A stretch of DNA of 8,994 bases. Origin: Mesorhizobium sp. GTDB taxonomy: Bacteria; Pseudomonadota; Alphaproteobacteria; Rhizobiales; Rhizobiaceae. The translations under genes were made by a program, and so were the position numbers. The stretch is taken from NCBI GenBank assembly GCA_030698645.1, contig JAUYMV010000445.1, positions 1 through 8,994 of the forward strand, given 5' to 3'. Each line of letters opens with the position of its first letter. Within the stretch, counting starts at the first letter, position 1. The notes under the pieces were generated by a model. The model searched no databases. It was not told where the DNA came from and saw only the letters and a program-made list of their open reading frames with translations. Shown one piece after another: positions 1 to 6,381 of this stretch.

Positions 1-462
1 TTCCAGTTCCGTCGCCAGCGCGCAGGGATCGGCGTTGCAGGTCTCGAGTCCGTCGGTGATGAGGATGACTGTCGCCTTCTCCTCGGTATATTTCAGCTCT
101 TCGGCGGCGCGTTTCACCGCTTCCGAAAGCGGCGTCTTGCCTTTCGGATTGATGGCATCGACCACGATCTGGATGGCGTTCGCCGTGCCTCTGGCCGGCG
201 CGACGAGCAACTGGATGTCGTCGCAGGATCCTTTCTCCCGATGTCCATAGGCCATCAGGCCGAGTTCCTCATCGGCGGGCAGGGTGGGGAGCACGGTTCG
301 CAGCGTGTCGCGGGCGATTTCGATGCGCGACTTGCCGTCAATCTGCGCCCACATCGAGCCGGATGCGTCGAGCACGATGATCGACCGGTCGGCCGCGATC
401 GCCTTTGCGCCGATCGACGCAACGGCCATGAGACAGATCGCAAATCCCCACCGCGGCCACAT
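1..462 (-). CDS. Secreted vWA-domain protein, N-terminal part (runs off the window)
   Basis: The first 154 residues of an exported von Willebrand factor A protein; the C-terminus lies beyond base 1. The ATG at 460-462 is preceded on the minus strand by a good Shine-Dalgarno (AGAGGAG, about 7 bases away). Residues 1-24 form a signal peptide (hydrophobic FAICLMAVASIGA, likely cleavage after AIAA), so it acts in the periplasm or outside. The domain begins at once with RSIIVLDASGSMW. All five MIDAS metal-site positions are visible: D32, S34, S36, T110 (GKTPLSEA) and D137 (ITDGLETC). C80, C142 and C147 could form disulfides. vWA domains bind a divalent metal and mediate protein-protein contacts; many Rhizobiales carry such proteins with no assigned role. 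Ligand and C-terminal domains cannot be seen. The gene is divergent from the small exported protein at 671 and has no evident link to the catabolic genes. Confidence 0.9.
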   Translation of the reverse strand, partial: MWPRWGFAICLMAVASIGAKAIAADRSIIVLDASGSMWAQIDGKSRIEIARDTLRTVLPTLPADEELGLMAYGHREKGSCDDIQLLVAPARGTANAIQIVVDAINPKGKTPLSEAVKRAAEELKYTEEKATVILITDGLETCNADPCALATELE

Positions 463-670
463 GCCGTTGCTCCTCTTTCGAGATGACTTAGCGTCAAGCT
501 AGCCAAGGCGGCCGCAGCGGGCAATCGTCAAAACGGGTGCAGGGCAAATCCGCGGCCATCCGCAGTCTCGCGGCCATTGGCTCAATAGGCTGCGGGAACC
601 ATATCGGCCGCGGCGGGTTAGCAGTCACAACTCCCGCTCAATCCCCCTCACCATCCGTGGAAAGTCCATC
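463..670. promoter_or_regulatory. Divergent intergenic region between vWA gene and small exported protein
   Basis: This 208-base stretch separates two divergent genes and should hold both promoters. On the plus strand a weak sigma-70-like pair can be drawn: TTGGCT (577-582) and CATATC (600-605), 17 bases apart, about 65 bases before the ATG at 671. The match is poor in both boxes, so this is only a candidate. The ATG at 671 has a weak ribosome site (GGAAAG, about 659-664). I see no repeat, RNA gene or extra coding region here. Confidence 0.35.
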
Positions 671-1177
671 ATGACAAAACTCATGACCAGCCTGCTTGTC
701 GTCGCCTCCGTCTTCGCAAGCGCACACGCCGCGCAGGCCACCGAAGCCGAGTTCCTGAAATCGCTGCAAGGCAATTGGAGCGGCAAGGGCACCGTCAAGG
801 TCCGCGCCGATTCCAAGCCGATGAACGTGACCTGCACCTTCGCCTCGGACACCACGGACGCCTCGCTTTCACTCGACGGCAAGTGCCGGGCGTTGGCGGT
901 CTTCTCGCGCGCCATCAGTGCCGACCTTAAGACCACCGGCGGCAACTACCGTGGCTCCTATGTCGGCGCCGGTACCGGCACCGCCGGCCTCAACGGCTCG
1001 CGCAGCGGCAATTCGATCAATCTCGGCATCAAGTGGGCCAAGGAGGTCAATGGCGACCGCGTCGCGCAGATGACGATCGAGAAAATGGGCGAGAACGGCA
1101 TGCGCCTGACGACCACCGACCAGCACCCCGAGACGGGCGCCAGCATCGTCACCAGCCAGATCACGCTGACGCGCTAG
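671..1177 (+). CDS. Small exported protein of unknown function, 168 aa
   Basis: I do not recognise a named family. Residues 1-20 or 1-23 are a clear signal peptide (MTKLMTSLLVVASVFASAHA, cleavage after AHA or AQA), so the mature protein of about 145 residues is probably periplasmic. It opens with a short helix and an LQGNWSGKGTV motif (residues 32-42), then alternating polar/hydrophobic stretches rich in Gly, Thr and Ser that read as a mostly beta fold, ending in QITLTR. A 'G-x-W-x-G' opening is seen in lipocalin-like and other small beta-barrel families, but that comparison is a guess. C55 and C72 are the only cysteines and could form one disulfide after export. There is no catalytic motif or membrane anchor. 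The ATG at 671 is used; an in-frame ATG at 683 would shorten the signal peptide's charged end. A hairpin follows the stop. Confidence 0.8.
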   Translation: MTKLMTSLLVVASVFASAHAAQATEAEFLKSLQGNWSGKGTVKVRADSKPMNVTCTFASDTTDASLSLDGKCRALAVFSRAISADLKTTGGNYRGSYVGAGTGTAGLNGSRSGNSINLGIKWAKEVNGDRVAQMTIEKMGENGMRLTTTDQHPETGASIVTSQITLTR

Positions 1178-1188
1178 TTCCAAGCGCT

Positions 1189-1224
1189 CGTCATCCCGGA
1201 TGGCCTCTGGGCTCCGGGATGACG
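1189..1224. terminator. Perfect 12-bp hairpin between convergent genes (possible bidirectional terminator)
   Basis: The arms CGTCATCCCGGA (1189-1200) and TCCGGGATGACG (1213-1224) are exact reverse complements around a 12-base loop. It begins 12 bases after the stop of the exported protein and ends 43 bases before the stop of the convergent oxygenase, which is where a shared terminator is expected. Neither side has a run of T, so intrinsic termination would be weak. It could instead be a member of a dispersed intergenic palindrome family. Confidence 0.5.
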
Positions 1225-1266
1225 ACCGATCCCACCTATTCCACGAGGCGTCCGCCTGCGCGCAGT

Positions 1267-2271
1267 CTAGGCCGTCGCCCTGCGCGGCTGGCGCATATGG
1301 CGAATGCCCTGCTGCTCGACGAAGCGCGTCGCCGCGTCCCACAGATAGTCGCCGTAGAGAAACGGCTCGAAGGGCTCCGCGCCTTCGATCGGCAGCGGCG
1401 CGATCTCGGCATCGACGCGCGGTTCGTAGAAGAACGGGATCGAGAAGCGCTCGCGGTCGGGCGCGACGACCCGGTGCAGCGTCGCGCGGACGCGCCCGCC
1501 GGTCCAGCGGTCGAGCAGCTTGCCGAAATTGACCGCCAGCGTTCCGTCGGCCGGCGGCACGTCGATCCACTCGCCATCATGGTTTTGCGCCTGCAACCCC
1601 TCGACGCCATCTTGCGCCAGCAATGTCACGAAGCCCGAATCGACATGCGCGCCGCCGATCAGCTGACGCCGCTCGCCCTTGTGCTCGACGCTGAAATCCG
1701 CGTCGCCATGCGCGGCCGCGCGCAGCGGATAGCGCGTCAGGCGCAGCGTCGAGATGCCGTCGACAAAGGCATCGTCGAACACGGTCTCGGGCAGTCCGAG
1801 CCCGCGCGCGACGGCGCGCATCAGCGCCGCGCCGGTCTCCTCCATCGCGACATAATAGTCCGCCGCCGCTCCGCGCCAGCCGGGCAGGAGGCTCTCCGGC
1901 GGTATCGGCGTCGCCTCGCAGAGCGGATCGTCTCCGGCGACCCGGCCCGGTCCGTAAGCGACATCGGGTCCCATATCGATGCCCTCCTTGTAGGACGGCA
2001 CGGCGTCCTGCAGCGGGAACCAGCCGCGGTAGAGATTGGTCTTCGTCGGATCGAAATTCCAGCGCAGCAGCTTTGCCTTCTCCGCGTCGGGCAGGCCGAA
2101 GATGCCGAGCAGCCGGCCGCGCGCTTCCGGCGTGAGGAGGCTTGCGGCGGGAAATCCGGTGACGGTCATGAAGCCGATGCCGGCCGCCGCCTGCATGATC
2201 GCCCGGTCGGCGAATTCGCGTTCCGGCGAAGCGGGTCCAAACAGCGGTGCGATGTCGATGACGGGGATCAT
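1267..2271 (-). CDS. Isopenicillin N synthase-like 2-oxoglutarate/Fe(II) oxygenase
   Basis: A complete 334-residue enzyme of the IPNS/2OG-Fe(II) oxygenase superfamily, usual length for the family. The N-terminus MIPVIDIAPLFG is the typical DIOX_N opening, followed by an AAAGIGFMTVTGF segment (residues 28-40). The jelly-roll core carries the iron triad H209-x-D211 (GGAHVDSGF) and H266 (ATLHRVVAP), and the RxS motif that grips 2-oxoglutarate (R275, S277 in RFSIPFFYEP). All catalytic residues are intact, so it should be active in the cytoplasm as a mononuclear iron hydroxylase, desaturase or ring-forming enzyme. The substrate is not readable; relatives include IPNS, gibberellin oxidases and ethylene-forming enzymes. 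The ATG at 2271 has an AGGA about 7 bases upstream. It is divergent from the Rieske gene. The shared operator lies about 258 bases upstream, so membership of the same regulon is possible but unproven. Confidence 0.92.
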   Translation of the reverse strand: MIPVIDIAPLFGPASPEREFADRAIMQAAAGIGFMTVTGFPAASLLTPEARGRLLGIFGLPDAEKAKLLRWNFDPTKTNLYRGWFPLQDAVPSYKEGIDMGPDVAYGPGRVAGDDPLCEATPIPPESLLPGWRGAAADYYVAMEETGAALMRAVARGLGLPETVFDDAFVDGISTLRLTRYPLRAAAHGDADFSVEHKGERRQLIGGAHVDSGFVTLLAQDGVEGLQAQNHDGEWIDVPPADGTLAVNFGKLLDRWTGGRVRATLHRVVAPDRERFSIPFFYEPRVDAEIAPLPIEGAEPFEPFLYGDYLWDAATRFVEQQGIRHMRQPRRATA

Positions 2272-2501
2272 GCTGCGGTCCTGCGGCTCTCGTTCGGACC
2301 TCTATCGTAGTCGATGCGGTGGCCGCGTCGCTGTCGCAGAATCGACCTGCGGAAACCGCCAGGGCGGCGTCGGCGCACGGCCCGGCTAAGGCGCGGAAAT
2401 CCCCGCGTTTTTCGGCGGCTCCACGCGGCGGGGAGATCGTCCGGCCCGCGTTTGCCGGCTGCCGGTTCTCTGCCCGAAAAATGACATCAATTCATAAGGC
2501 A

Positions 2502-2531
2502 TTGCAAATGAACGCTAAATATGATTATATT
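2502..2531 (+). promoter_or_regulatory. Candidate sigma-70-type promoter of the Rieske gene
   Basis: TTGCAA (2502-2507) and TATATT (2526-2531) are 18 bases apart and read as -35 and -10 boxes with 4 of 6 and 5 of 6 consensus matches. The predicted start of transcription, near 2538, falls in the middle of the palindrome at 2529-2546. A repressor bound there would block the -10 box and start site. The leader would be about 26 bases, with AGAGG at 2553-2557 as the ribosome site. Confidence 0.45.
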
Positions 2532-2546
2532 GAACGATCATTCAAT
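2529..2546. promoter_or_regulatory. Palindromic operator, copy 1 (before Rieske gene)
   Basis: ATTGAACGATCATTCAAT is an 18-bp near-perfect palindrome in which only one base pair position (7/12) breaks symmetry; the flanking T2528/A2547 also pair. It overlaps the candidate -10 box and is centred 26 bases before the Rieske ATG. The reverse complement of the palindrome at 5285-5302 matches it at 16 of 18 positions, differing only at the two central bases. Length, symmetry and TTGAAC/TTCAA half-sites fit a TetR-family repressor; the BetI-like type is my recollection of similar sites, not a match I can verify. Confidence 0.7.
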
Positions 2547-2563
2547 AATAACAAGAGGTTTTC

Positions 2564-3763
2564 ATGACCCAGCACGCCAGCGAGCTGACGTCCCCGAACG
2601 ATTGGGATCGCAGCGGTCTCCCAGGGTGGAGCTATCACAGTCCGGCACTTCTCGATCTCGAGAAGGAGCAGGTGTTCCGCAACCACTGGCAGATCGTCGG
2701 CCATGTGTCCGACGTGCCGGAGGCGGGCGACTATCTCGCCATGGACGTGGTCGGCGAGCGCGCGCTCGTGGTGCGCGGCAAGGACGGCGTGGTGCGCGGT
2801 TTCCACAACATGTGCCGGCACCGCGGCTCGCGCGTCGTCGCCGAGAACCAGGGCAACTGCAAGAACGCGCTGGTCTGCCCGTTCCACGGCTGGGTCTACA
2901 ATCTGGACGGCACGCTGCGCGGAGCGGCCCGGCCGCGTTCGTTTCCCGAACTCGACAAGACCGAGTTTGGCCTCAGGCAGCTCGATCTCGAAGTCTGGAT
3001 GGGCTTCATCTTCATCCGCTTCCGCAGCGGGCCGCAGCCTTCGGTCGCCGAGCTGATGCGCCCGCACGAGGCGGAGATCGCGCATTACGGCATCGCCGAC
3101 ATGGTGCCCAGCTACGGCATCTGGTCGAGCGTGTCGAAGGTCAACTGGAAGTCGGTGCGCGACGTCGACAACGAGGGCTACCACGTCGCCATGGCGCATC
3201 CCGCGCTGCAGGATCTCTACGGCGCGACCTATTACGACGAACCCTTCGTCAACGGGGTCTCGCGCTCCTTTGCAACCTACAATCCGCACGCGGGCCGGCG
3301 CTGGAGCGTGCGCAACTACGTCCGCATCGCGCCCGAGCCGGCGCGCCTGCCAGACGATCTCAAGAAGGCCTGGATCTATTACGGCATCTTCCCGAACGCC
3401 GTCATCGCGGTGCAGCCGGAATCGGTGCAGTTCTACCAGGAATTCCCGCTGTCGACCGGCGAGACGCTCTTGCGCGGCGCGATCTACCGCTACCGCGACG
3501 AGAGCCGCGAACAGGCCGCCGCGCGCTACCTCGCCTTCCGCATCGACCGCGACACGATGGCGGAGGACATCCAGCTCTCGGAGTGGTCGAACGAGTCGAT
3601 GCTCTCAAAGGCCTTCGAAGGCTTCTATCTCTCCGATCTGGAAATGGGCGTGCGCAGCCACCACGACCATCTGCGCGCCGCCCTGCCGGTGCTCAACCTC
3701 GAGACGGCGCCCGACGAGAAGGACATCTGGAGCCTGAACGAAGCGCTGGGGAGCCGGAAGTAG
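2564..3763 (+). CDS. Rieske non-heme iron oxygenase, alpha subunit
   Basis: A complete 399-residue catalytic subunit of a Rieske oxygenase. The N-terminal domain binds a [2Fe-2S] cluster through C84-x-H86 (NMCRHRGSR) and C105-x-x-H108 (CPFHGWVYNLDG). The C-terminal domain has the mononuclear iron site in NWKSVRDVDNEGYHVAMAHP, with ligands H207 and H212 and a probable carboxylate at D335. E204 or D202 fits the bridging acid that passes electrons between subunits. Such enzymes use O2 and NAD(P)H electrons to hydroxylate or N/O-demethylate substrates; GbcA, CntA and stachydrine demethylases are single-alpha relatives acting on quaternary amines. An amine substrate is inferred only from the neighbouring aminotransferase and polyamine-class transporter; aromatic substrates remain possible. 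There is no beta subunit, ferredoxin or reductase in the window, so a reductase encoded elsewhere is needed. The ATG has AGAGG 6 bases upstream. The gene is preceded by the shared operator. Confidence 0.95.
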   Translation: MTQHASELTSPNDWDRSGLPGWSYHSPALLDLEKEQVFRNHWQIVGHVSDVPEAGDYLAMDVVGERALVVRGKDGVVRGFHNMCRHRGSRVVAENQGNCKNALVCPFHGWVYNLDGTLRGAARPRSFPELDKTEFGLRQLDLEVWMGFIFIRFRSGPQPSVAELMRPHEAEIAHYGIADMVPSYGIWSSVSKVNWKSVRDVDNEGYHVAMAHPALQDLYGATYYDEPFVNGVSRSFATYNPHAGRRWSVRNYVRIAPEPARLPDDLKKAWIYYGIFPNAVIAVQPESVQFYQEFPLSTGETLLRGAIYRYRDESREQAAARYLAFRIDRDTMAEDIQLSEWSNESMLSKAFEGFYLSDLEMGVRSHHDHLRAALPVLNLETAPDEKDIWSLNEALGSRK

Positions 3764-3782
3764 ATTCTGCTCCAGCTGGGGC

Positions 3783-5198
3783 TCAGCCCCGCCAGACGCC
3801 CTCTTTCCGCAGATCGTCCATCGTCCGCGATATGCCCTCGCGCAGGATGGCGACCATGTCGTCGATCTGCGCTCGGCTGATGACCAGCGGCGGCGACATC
3901 ACGCACATGTTGATCAGCGGCCGCACCAGCAGGCCGAGCTCGTGGCAGTGCGCGTCGATGCGCTTGCCGACCTCGTTGTCGAGCTTCAGCGGATTGTTGC
4001 TCTCGCGGTCCGCGACGCATTCGACGCAGGCCATCAGCCCCGCGCCGCGCACCTCGCCGACGATGTCGAGATCCTCCAGCGTCTTCAGCCGCGCCTGGAA
4101 ATAGGGCGCGACCGCTCGTGCGTGGTCGAGAATGCCGCCTTCGAGCAGGTCGAGATTGGCGAGCGCCACGGCGCAGCCGACCGGGTGGCTGGAATAGGTC
4201 AGCCCGTGCGCGAACATGGCGTCCGGGTGGTTGGAGCGGCGTAGTTCCTCCATCAACCGGTCCGAGATCATCACGCCGCCGAGCGGGAAATAGCCCGACG
4301 TGACGCCCTTGGCGAAGGTGATCATGTCGGGCGCCGCGCCGAAGACGTGCTCCGTCGCGAAGACATGGCCGATGCGGCCGAAGGCCGTGACGACCTCGTC
4401 TGAGACATAGAGGATCTCGTTGGCGCGGCAGATTTCGGCGATGCGCGGCAGGTAGCCCTCCGGCGGCACGATGACGCCGCCCGACGCCTGCACCGGCTCG
4501 GCCACGAAGGCGCCGATGCGGTCCGCGCCGATGCGCGCCACCGTGTCGCGGAATTCGGCCACCAGCATGTCGGCGAAGGCCGCGACGGACATCCCCGCCG
4601 GCCGGCGGAACGGGTTCGGCGACGACAGCTTGACCACAAGCTCGTCGGCGCCGTCCATCCAGTCGCGGTCGCGCGGGCGGCCGTTGAGCGAGGCCGACAG
4701 ATAGGTCGAGCCGTGATAGGCGCCGGCGCGCGACAGGATCAGCTTCTTCTCCGGCCGGCCGCGCACATTGTTGTAGAACTGCATGAAGCGCAGCGCCGTC
4801 TCGACCGCGGACGAGCCGCCGGTGGTGAAGAAGACATGGTTGAGATCGCCCGGCGCGTGCGCCGCCAGGCGCTCGGCGAGCTCCACCGAGGGCGAATTCA
4901 TCGTGTACCAGGGGGTGTTGTAGGAAAGCTGCATGGCCTGGTCGTGCATGACCCGCGCCAGCTCCTCGCGGCGGTGGCCGACATTGACGCACCACATGCC
5001 GGCCGGACCGTCGATCAGCCGCTTGCCGTCGCCGTCGACGATGTAGATGCCGTCGCCGCTGCCGATCAGACTGCGCGCCTCGGCGCCGATCGCGCCCGCG
5101 GTCGGCCACGGCTGCATCAGATGCCGCTCGGCGCGCTCGACGGTTGCCGCGTGCATCCCCGCCGACCCGTCCACATCGAATTTCTCGGCAGCAGCCAT
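3783..5198 (-). CDS. Class III PLP-dependent aminotransferase
   Basis: A fold-type I, class III (omega-amino acid/pyruvate-like) aminotransferase of 471 residues, close to the usual 430-470. With the start at 5198, the phosphate-binding TTGGSSAVETA is at about 125-135, the ring-stacking AYHGST at 160-165, the pyridine-N aspartate D267 in SDEVVTAFGR, and the PLP lysine K297 in TFAKGVTSGYFPLGG. All are intact. It should move an amino group from a primary amine or omega-amino acid to a keto acid such as pyruvate; taurine-, beta-alanine- and putrescine-type enzymes share this profile and I cannot separate them by eye. I prefer the ATG at 5198 because GGGAGG lies 5 bases upstream. An in-frame ATG at 5243 would add 15 residues but has only a weak GGGTGTGG site. 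It is convergent with the Rieske gene (19-base gap) and divergent from the ABC operon across the second operator. Confidence 0.93.
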   Translation of the reverse strand: MAAAEKFDVDGSAGMHAATVERAERHLMQPWPTAGAIGAEARSLIGSGDGIYIVDGDGKRLIDGPAGMWCVNVGHRREELARVMHDQAMQLSYNTPWYTMNSPSVELAERLAAHAPGDLNHVFFTTGGSSAVETALRFMQFYNNVRGRPEKKLILSRAGAYHGSTYLSASLNGRPRDRDWMDGADELVVKLSSPNPFRRPAGMSVAAFADMLVAEFRDTVARIGADRIGAFVAEPVQASGGVIVPPEGYLPRIAEICRANEILYVSDEVVTAFGRIGHVFATEHVFGAAPDMITFAKGVTSGYFPLGGVMISDRLMEELRRSNHPDAMFAHGLTYSSHPVGCAVALANLDLLEGGILDHARAVAPYFQARLKTLEDLDIVGEVRGAGLMACVECVADRESNNPLKLDNEVGKRIDAHCHELGLLVRPLINMCVMSPPLVISRAQIDDMVAILREGISRTMDDLRKEGVWRG

Positions 5199-5203
5199 AT
5201 CGG

Positions 5204-5209
5204 CCTCCC
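5204..5209 (-). promoter_or_regulatory. Shine-Dalgarno that sets the aminotransferase start
   Basis: On the minus strand GGGAGG sits 5 bases before the ATG at 5196-5198. It lies inside the reading frame of the longer alternative (ATG at 5243), so the shorter protein is the better call. Confidence 0.65.
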
Positions 5210-5284
5210 AGATCAGGTCACGCTGGAATGTGCGAAAATCCACACCCGGACAAGATACCGTAATTGCGTGACAAATCGCATCAT

Positions 5285-5302
5285 ATTGAATGTCCGTTCA
5301 AT
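5285..5302. promoter_or_regulatory. Palindromic operator, copy 2 (between aminotransferase and ABC operon)
   Basis: ATTGAATGTCCGTTCAAT is a near-perfect 18-bp palindrome. Its reverse complement, ATTGAACGGACATTCAAT, equals copy 1 at 2529-2546 except for the two central bases. Its centre is about 95 bases from the aminotransferase ATG at 5198 and 170 bases from the permease ATG at 5464, so one bound dimer could control both divergent units. It also argues against starting the first permease at the ATG at 5290, which would put the operator inside the coding region. Confidence 0.7.
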
Positions 5303-5463
5303 CAATATCCCAGAAATGGCACTTGATTTCAATCCGCCTTTCCGTTCAAGATGCTGAAAAGCTGGAATGCCAACCTGCGGCCCGCCAGCACCGCGACGGG
5401 ACGAGCGATGGCACGACGCCTCATACCGCCCTTGTGGAGCGCCACCGCCAACGGAGCCGCGCA

Positions 5464-6381
5464 ATGACGGCGGCCCTGGAAGGAACGACCCCGTATCGCG
5501 CGCCGCGCGCCGCGCCGGCTTCCTTCCTCAAGTCCGAAGAGGCCAAGGGCTACACGCTGATCGCGCCACCCTTCCTGTACGCTCTCGCCCTGCTTGGCCT
5601 GCCGATCGTCGTCGTCATCGCGCACTCGTTCTGGTCGCAGACCTATCTGACCGTCGACACGACATTGACACTCGACAATTATCGCCAGGCGCTGTTCGAG
5701 CCGATCTACCAGGACCTTCTGCTCCGCTCTCTGTTCATCTCGCTCACCGTCAGCGTCACCACCGTGTGCCTTGCCTATCCGGTCGCCTATTTCATCTCGT
5801 TCCACGGCGGCCGGCACAAGGGGCTGTGGCTCTTCGTCATCACCATCCCGTTCTGGACCAGCTATCTGCTGCGCGTCATGTCGTGGAAGGTCATCCTCGG
5901 CTATTCGGGCGTGCTGAATTCGGCGCTGATGGGGCTGGGCATCACCGACGAGCCTTCGAGCGCACTGCTCTACAACTCGACCGCCGTGCTGATCACGCTG
6001 ACGCATGCCTGGGTGGCGTTTGCCATCCTGCCGATCTTCGTCTCGCTGGAGAAGGTCGACCGCACGCTGATCGAGGCGGCGACCGATCTCGGCGACGGGC
6101 CGGTGCGCTCCTTCCTGCGCGTCACGCTGCCGCTGTCGCTGCCGGGCGTCATCGCGGCGCTGCTCATCGTCATGATCCCGACGGTCGGCGACTACGTGAC
6201 GCCCAAAATGGTCGGCGGTACCGACGGCGTCATGATCGCCAACGCGATCCAGGCGCAGTTCGGCCGCGCCATGAACAAGCCGCTCGGCGCCGCGCTCTCG
6301 GTGACCACCATGCTCGCCGTCACGGCCATGGCCTTCGTCTCGGTCATGTCGCTGCGCGCGCTGGTCAGGGCGTTCCGATGA
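5464..6381 (+). CDS. ABC transporter permease, PotB-like (spermidine/putrescine class)
   Basis: A 305-residue inner-membrane permease of the polyamine-type (PotB/PotH) ABC importer family. A polar N-terminus of about 28 residues is followed by roughly six hydrophobic segments (near 31-53, 87-113, 119-137, 170-195, 225-243 and 276-297). The cytoplasmic EAA loop that docks with the ATPase is plain at about 204-223 (EAATDLGDGPVRSFLRVTLP). GYTLIAPPFLYALALLGLPI and the WTSYLLRVMSWK stretch are typical of this subfamily. The frame opens at 5290, but the ATG at 5464 has GGAG 7 bases upstream and gives the usual length; the extra 58 residues look non-protein-like and would swallow the operator. It is the first gene of a three-gene operon, overlapping the next by 4 bases (ATGA). 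The substrate may be polyamines, but relatives also carry other small amines, amino-alkyl compounds or opines. Confidence 0.92.
   Translation: MTAALEGTTPYRAPRAAPASFLKSEEAKGYTLIAPPFLYALALLGLPIVVVIAHSFWSQTYLTVDTTLTLDNYRQALFEPIYQDLLLRSLFISLTVSVTTVCLAYPVAYFISFHGGRHKGLWLFVITIPFWTSYLLRVMSWKVILGYSGVLNSALMGLGITDEPSSALLYNSTAVLITLTHAWVAFAILPIFVSLEKVDRTLIEAATDLGDGPVRSFLRVTLPLSLPGVIAALLIVMIPTVGDYVTPKMVGGTDGVMIANAIQAQFGRAMNKPLGAALSVTTMLAVTAMAFVSVMSLRALVRAFR

Larger units (their letters stand above)
2272..2563. promoter_or_regulatory. Divergent control region between 2OG oxygenase and Rieske gene
   Basis: This 292-base gap has two parts. Bases 2272 to about 2478 are GC-rich with no convincing gene or repeat. 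Bases from about 2479 to 2563 are strikingly AT-rich against the surrounding DNA and hold the Rieske promoter and operator. I could not place a good promoter for the minus-strand oxygenase. Short open frames across the region have no ribosome site or protein-like composition. Confidence 0.6.
5199..5463. promoter_or_regulatory. Divergent control region between aminotransferase and ABC operon
   Basis: About 265 bases hold the starts of two opposite transcription units. Around 5240-5335 it is more AT-rich than its neighbours and contains the second palindromic operator. On the minus strand TATGAT (complement of 5280-5285) is a fair -10 box touching the operator, but the only -35-like TTGATT (5300-5305) is 14 bases away, too close to be convincing. 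I could not place a clear plus-strand promoter. The stretch 5303-5463 would be an unusually long leader for the first permease gene and contains a 38-codon open frame (5351-5467). Confidence 0.55.

Noticed and set aside
1033..2310. A 425-codon plus-strand open frame covering the end of the exported-protein gene and the 2OG oxygenase
   Set aside because: Its translation is Arg-rich and low in normal hydrophobic content, as expected for the antisense shadow of a high-GC gene. The minus-strand frame has complete 2OG/Fe(II) motifs.
2319..2567. An 82-codon plus-strand open frame in the control region before the Rieske gene
   Set aside because: No ribosome site, low-complexity Ala/Arg translation, and it runs through the AT-rich promoter and operator.
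3777..3791. A GGGG-CTCAG-CCCC hairpin between the Rieske and aminotransferase stops as a terminator
   Set aside because: Only a 4-bp perfect stem, overlapping the aminotransferase stop codon, no T-tract, and alternative pairings are equally good.
2521..4104. A 527-codon plus-strand open frame
   Set aside because: It is out of frame with the Rieske gene, whose C-x-H/C-x-x-H and iron-site motifs are intact in the frame starting at 2564.
3625..5109. A 494-codon minus-strand open frame overlapping the aminotransferase
   Set aside because: Arg/Gly-rich shadow; the frame ending at 3783 carries the PLP lysine and all class III motifs.
5199..5243. A 15-residue N-terminal extension of the aminotransferase from the ATG at 5243
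   Set aside because: Not excluded, but the ribosome site there is weak compared with GGGAGG before the ATG at 5198.
5290..5463. A 58-residue N-terminal extension of the first permease
   Set aside because: It would put the palindromic operator inside the gene, its composition is unlike a transporter N-terminus, and the ATG at 5464 has a ribosome site and gives the normal length.
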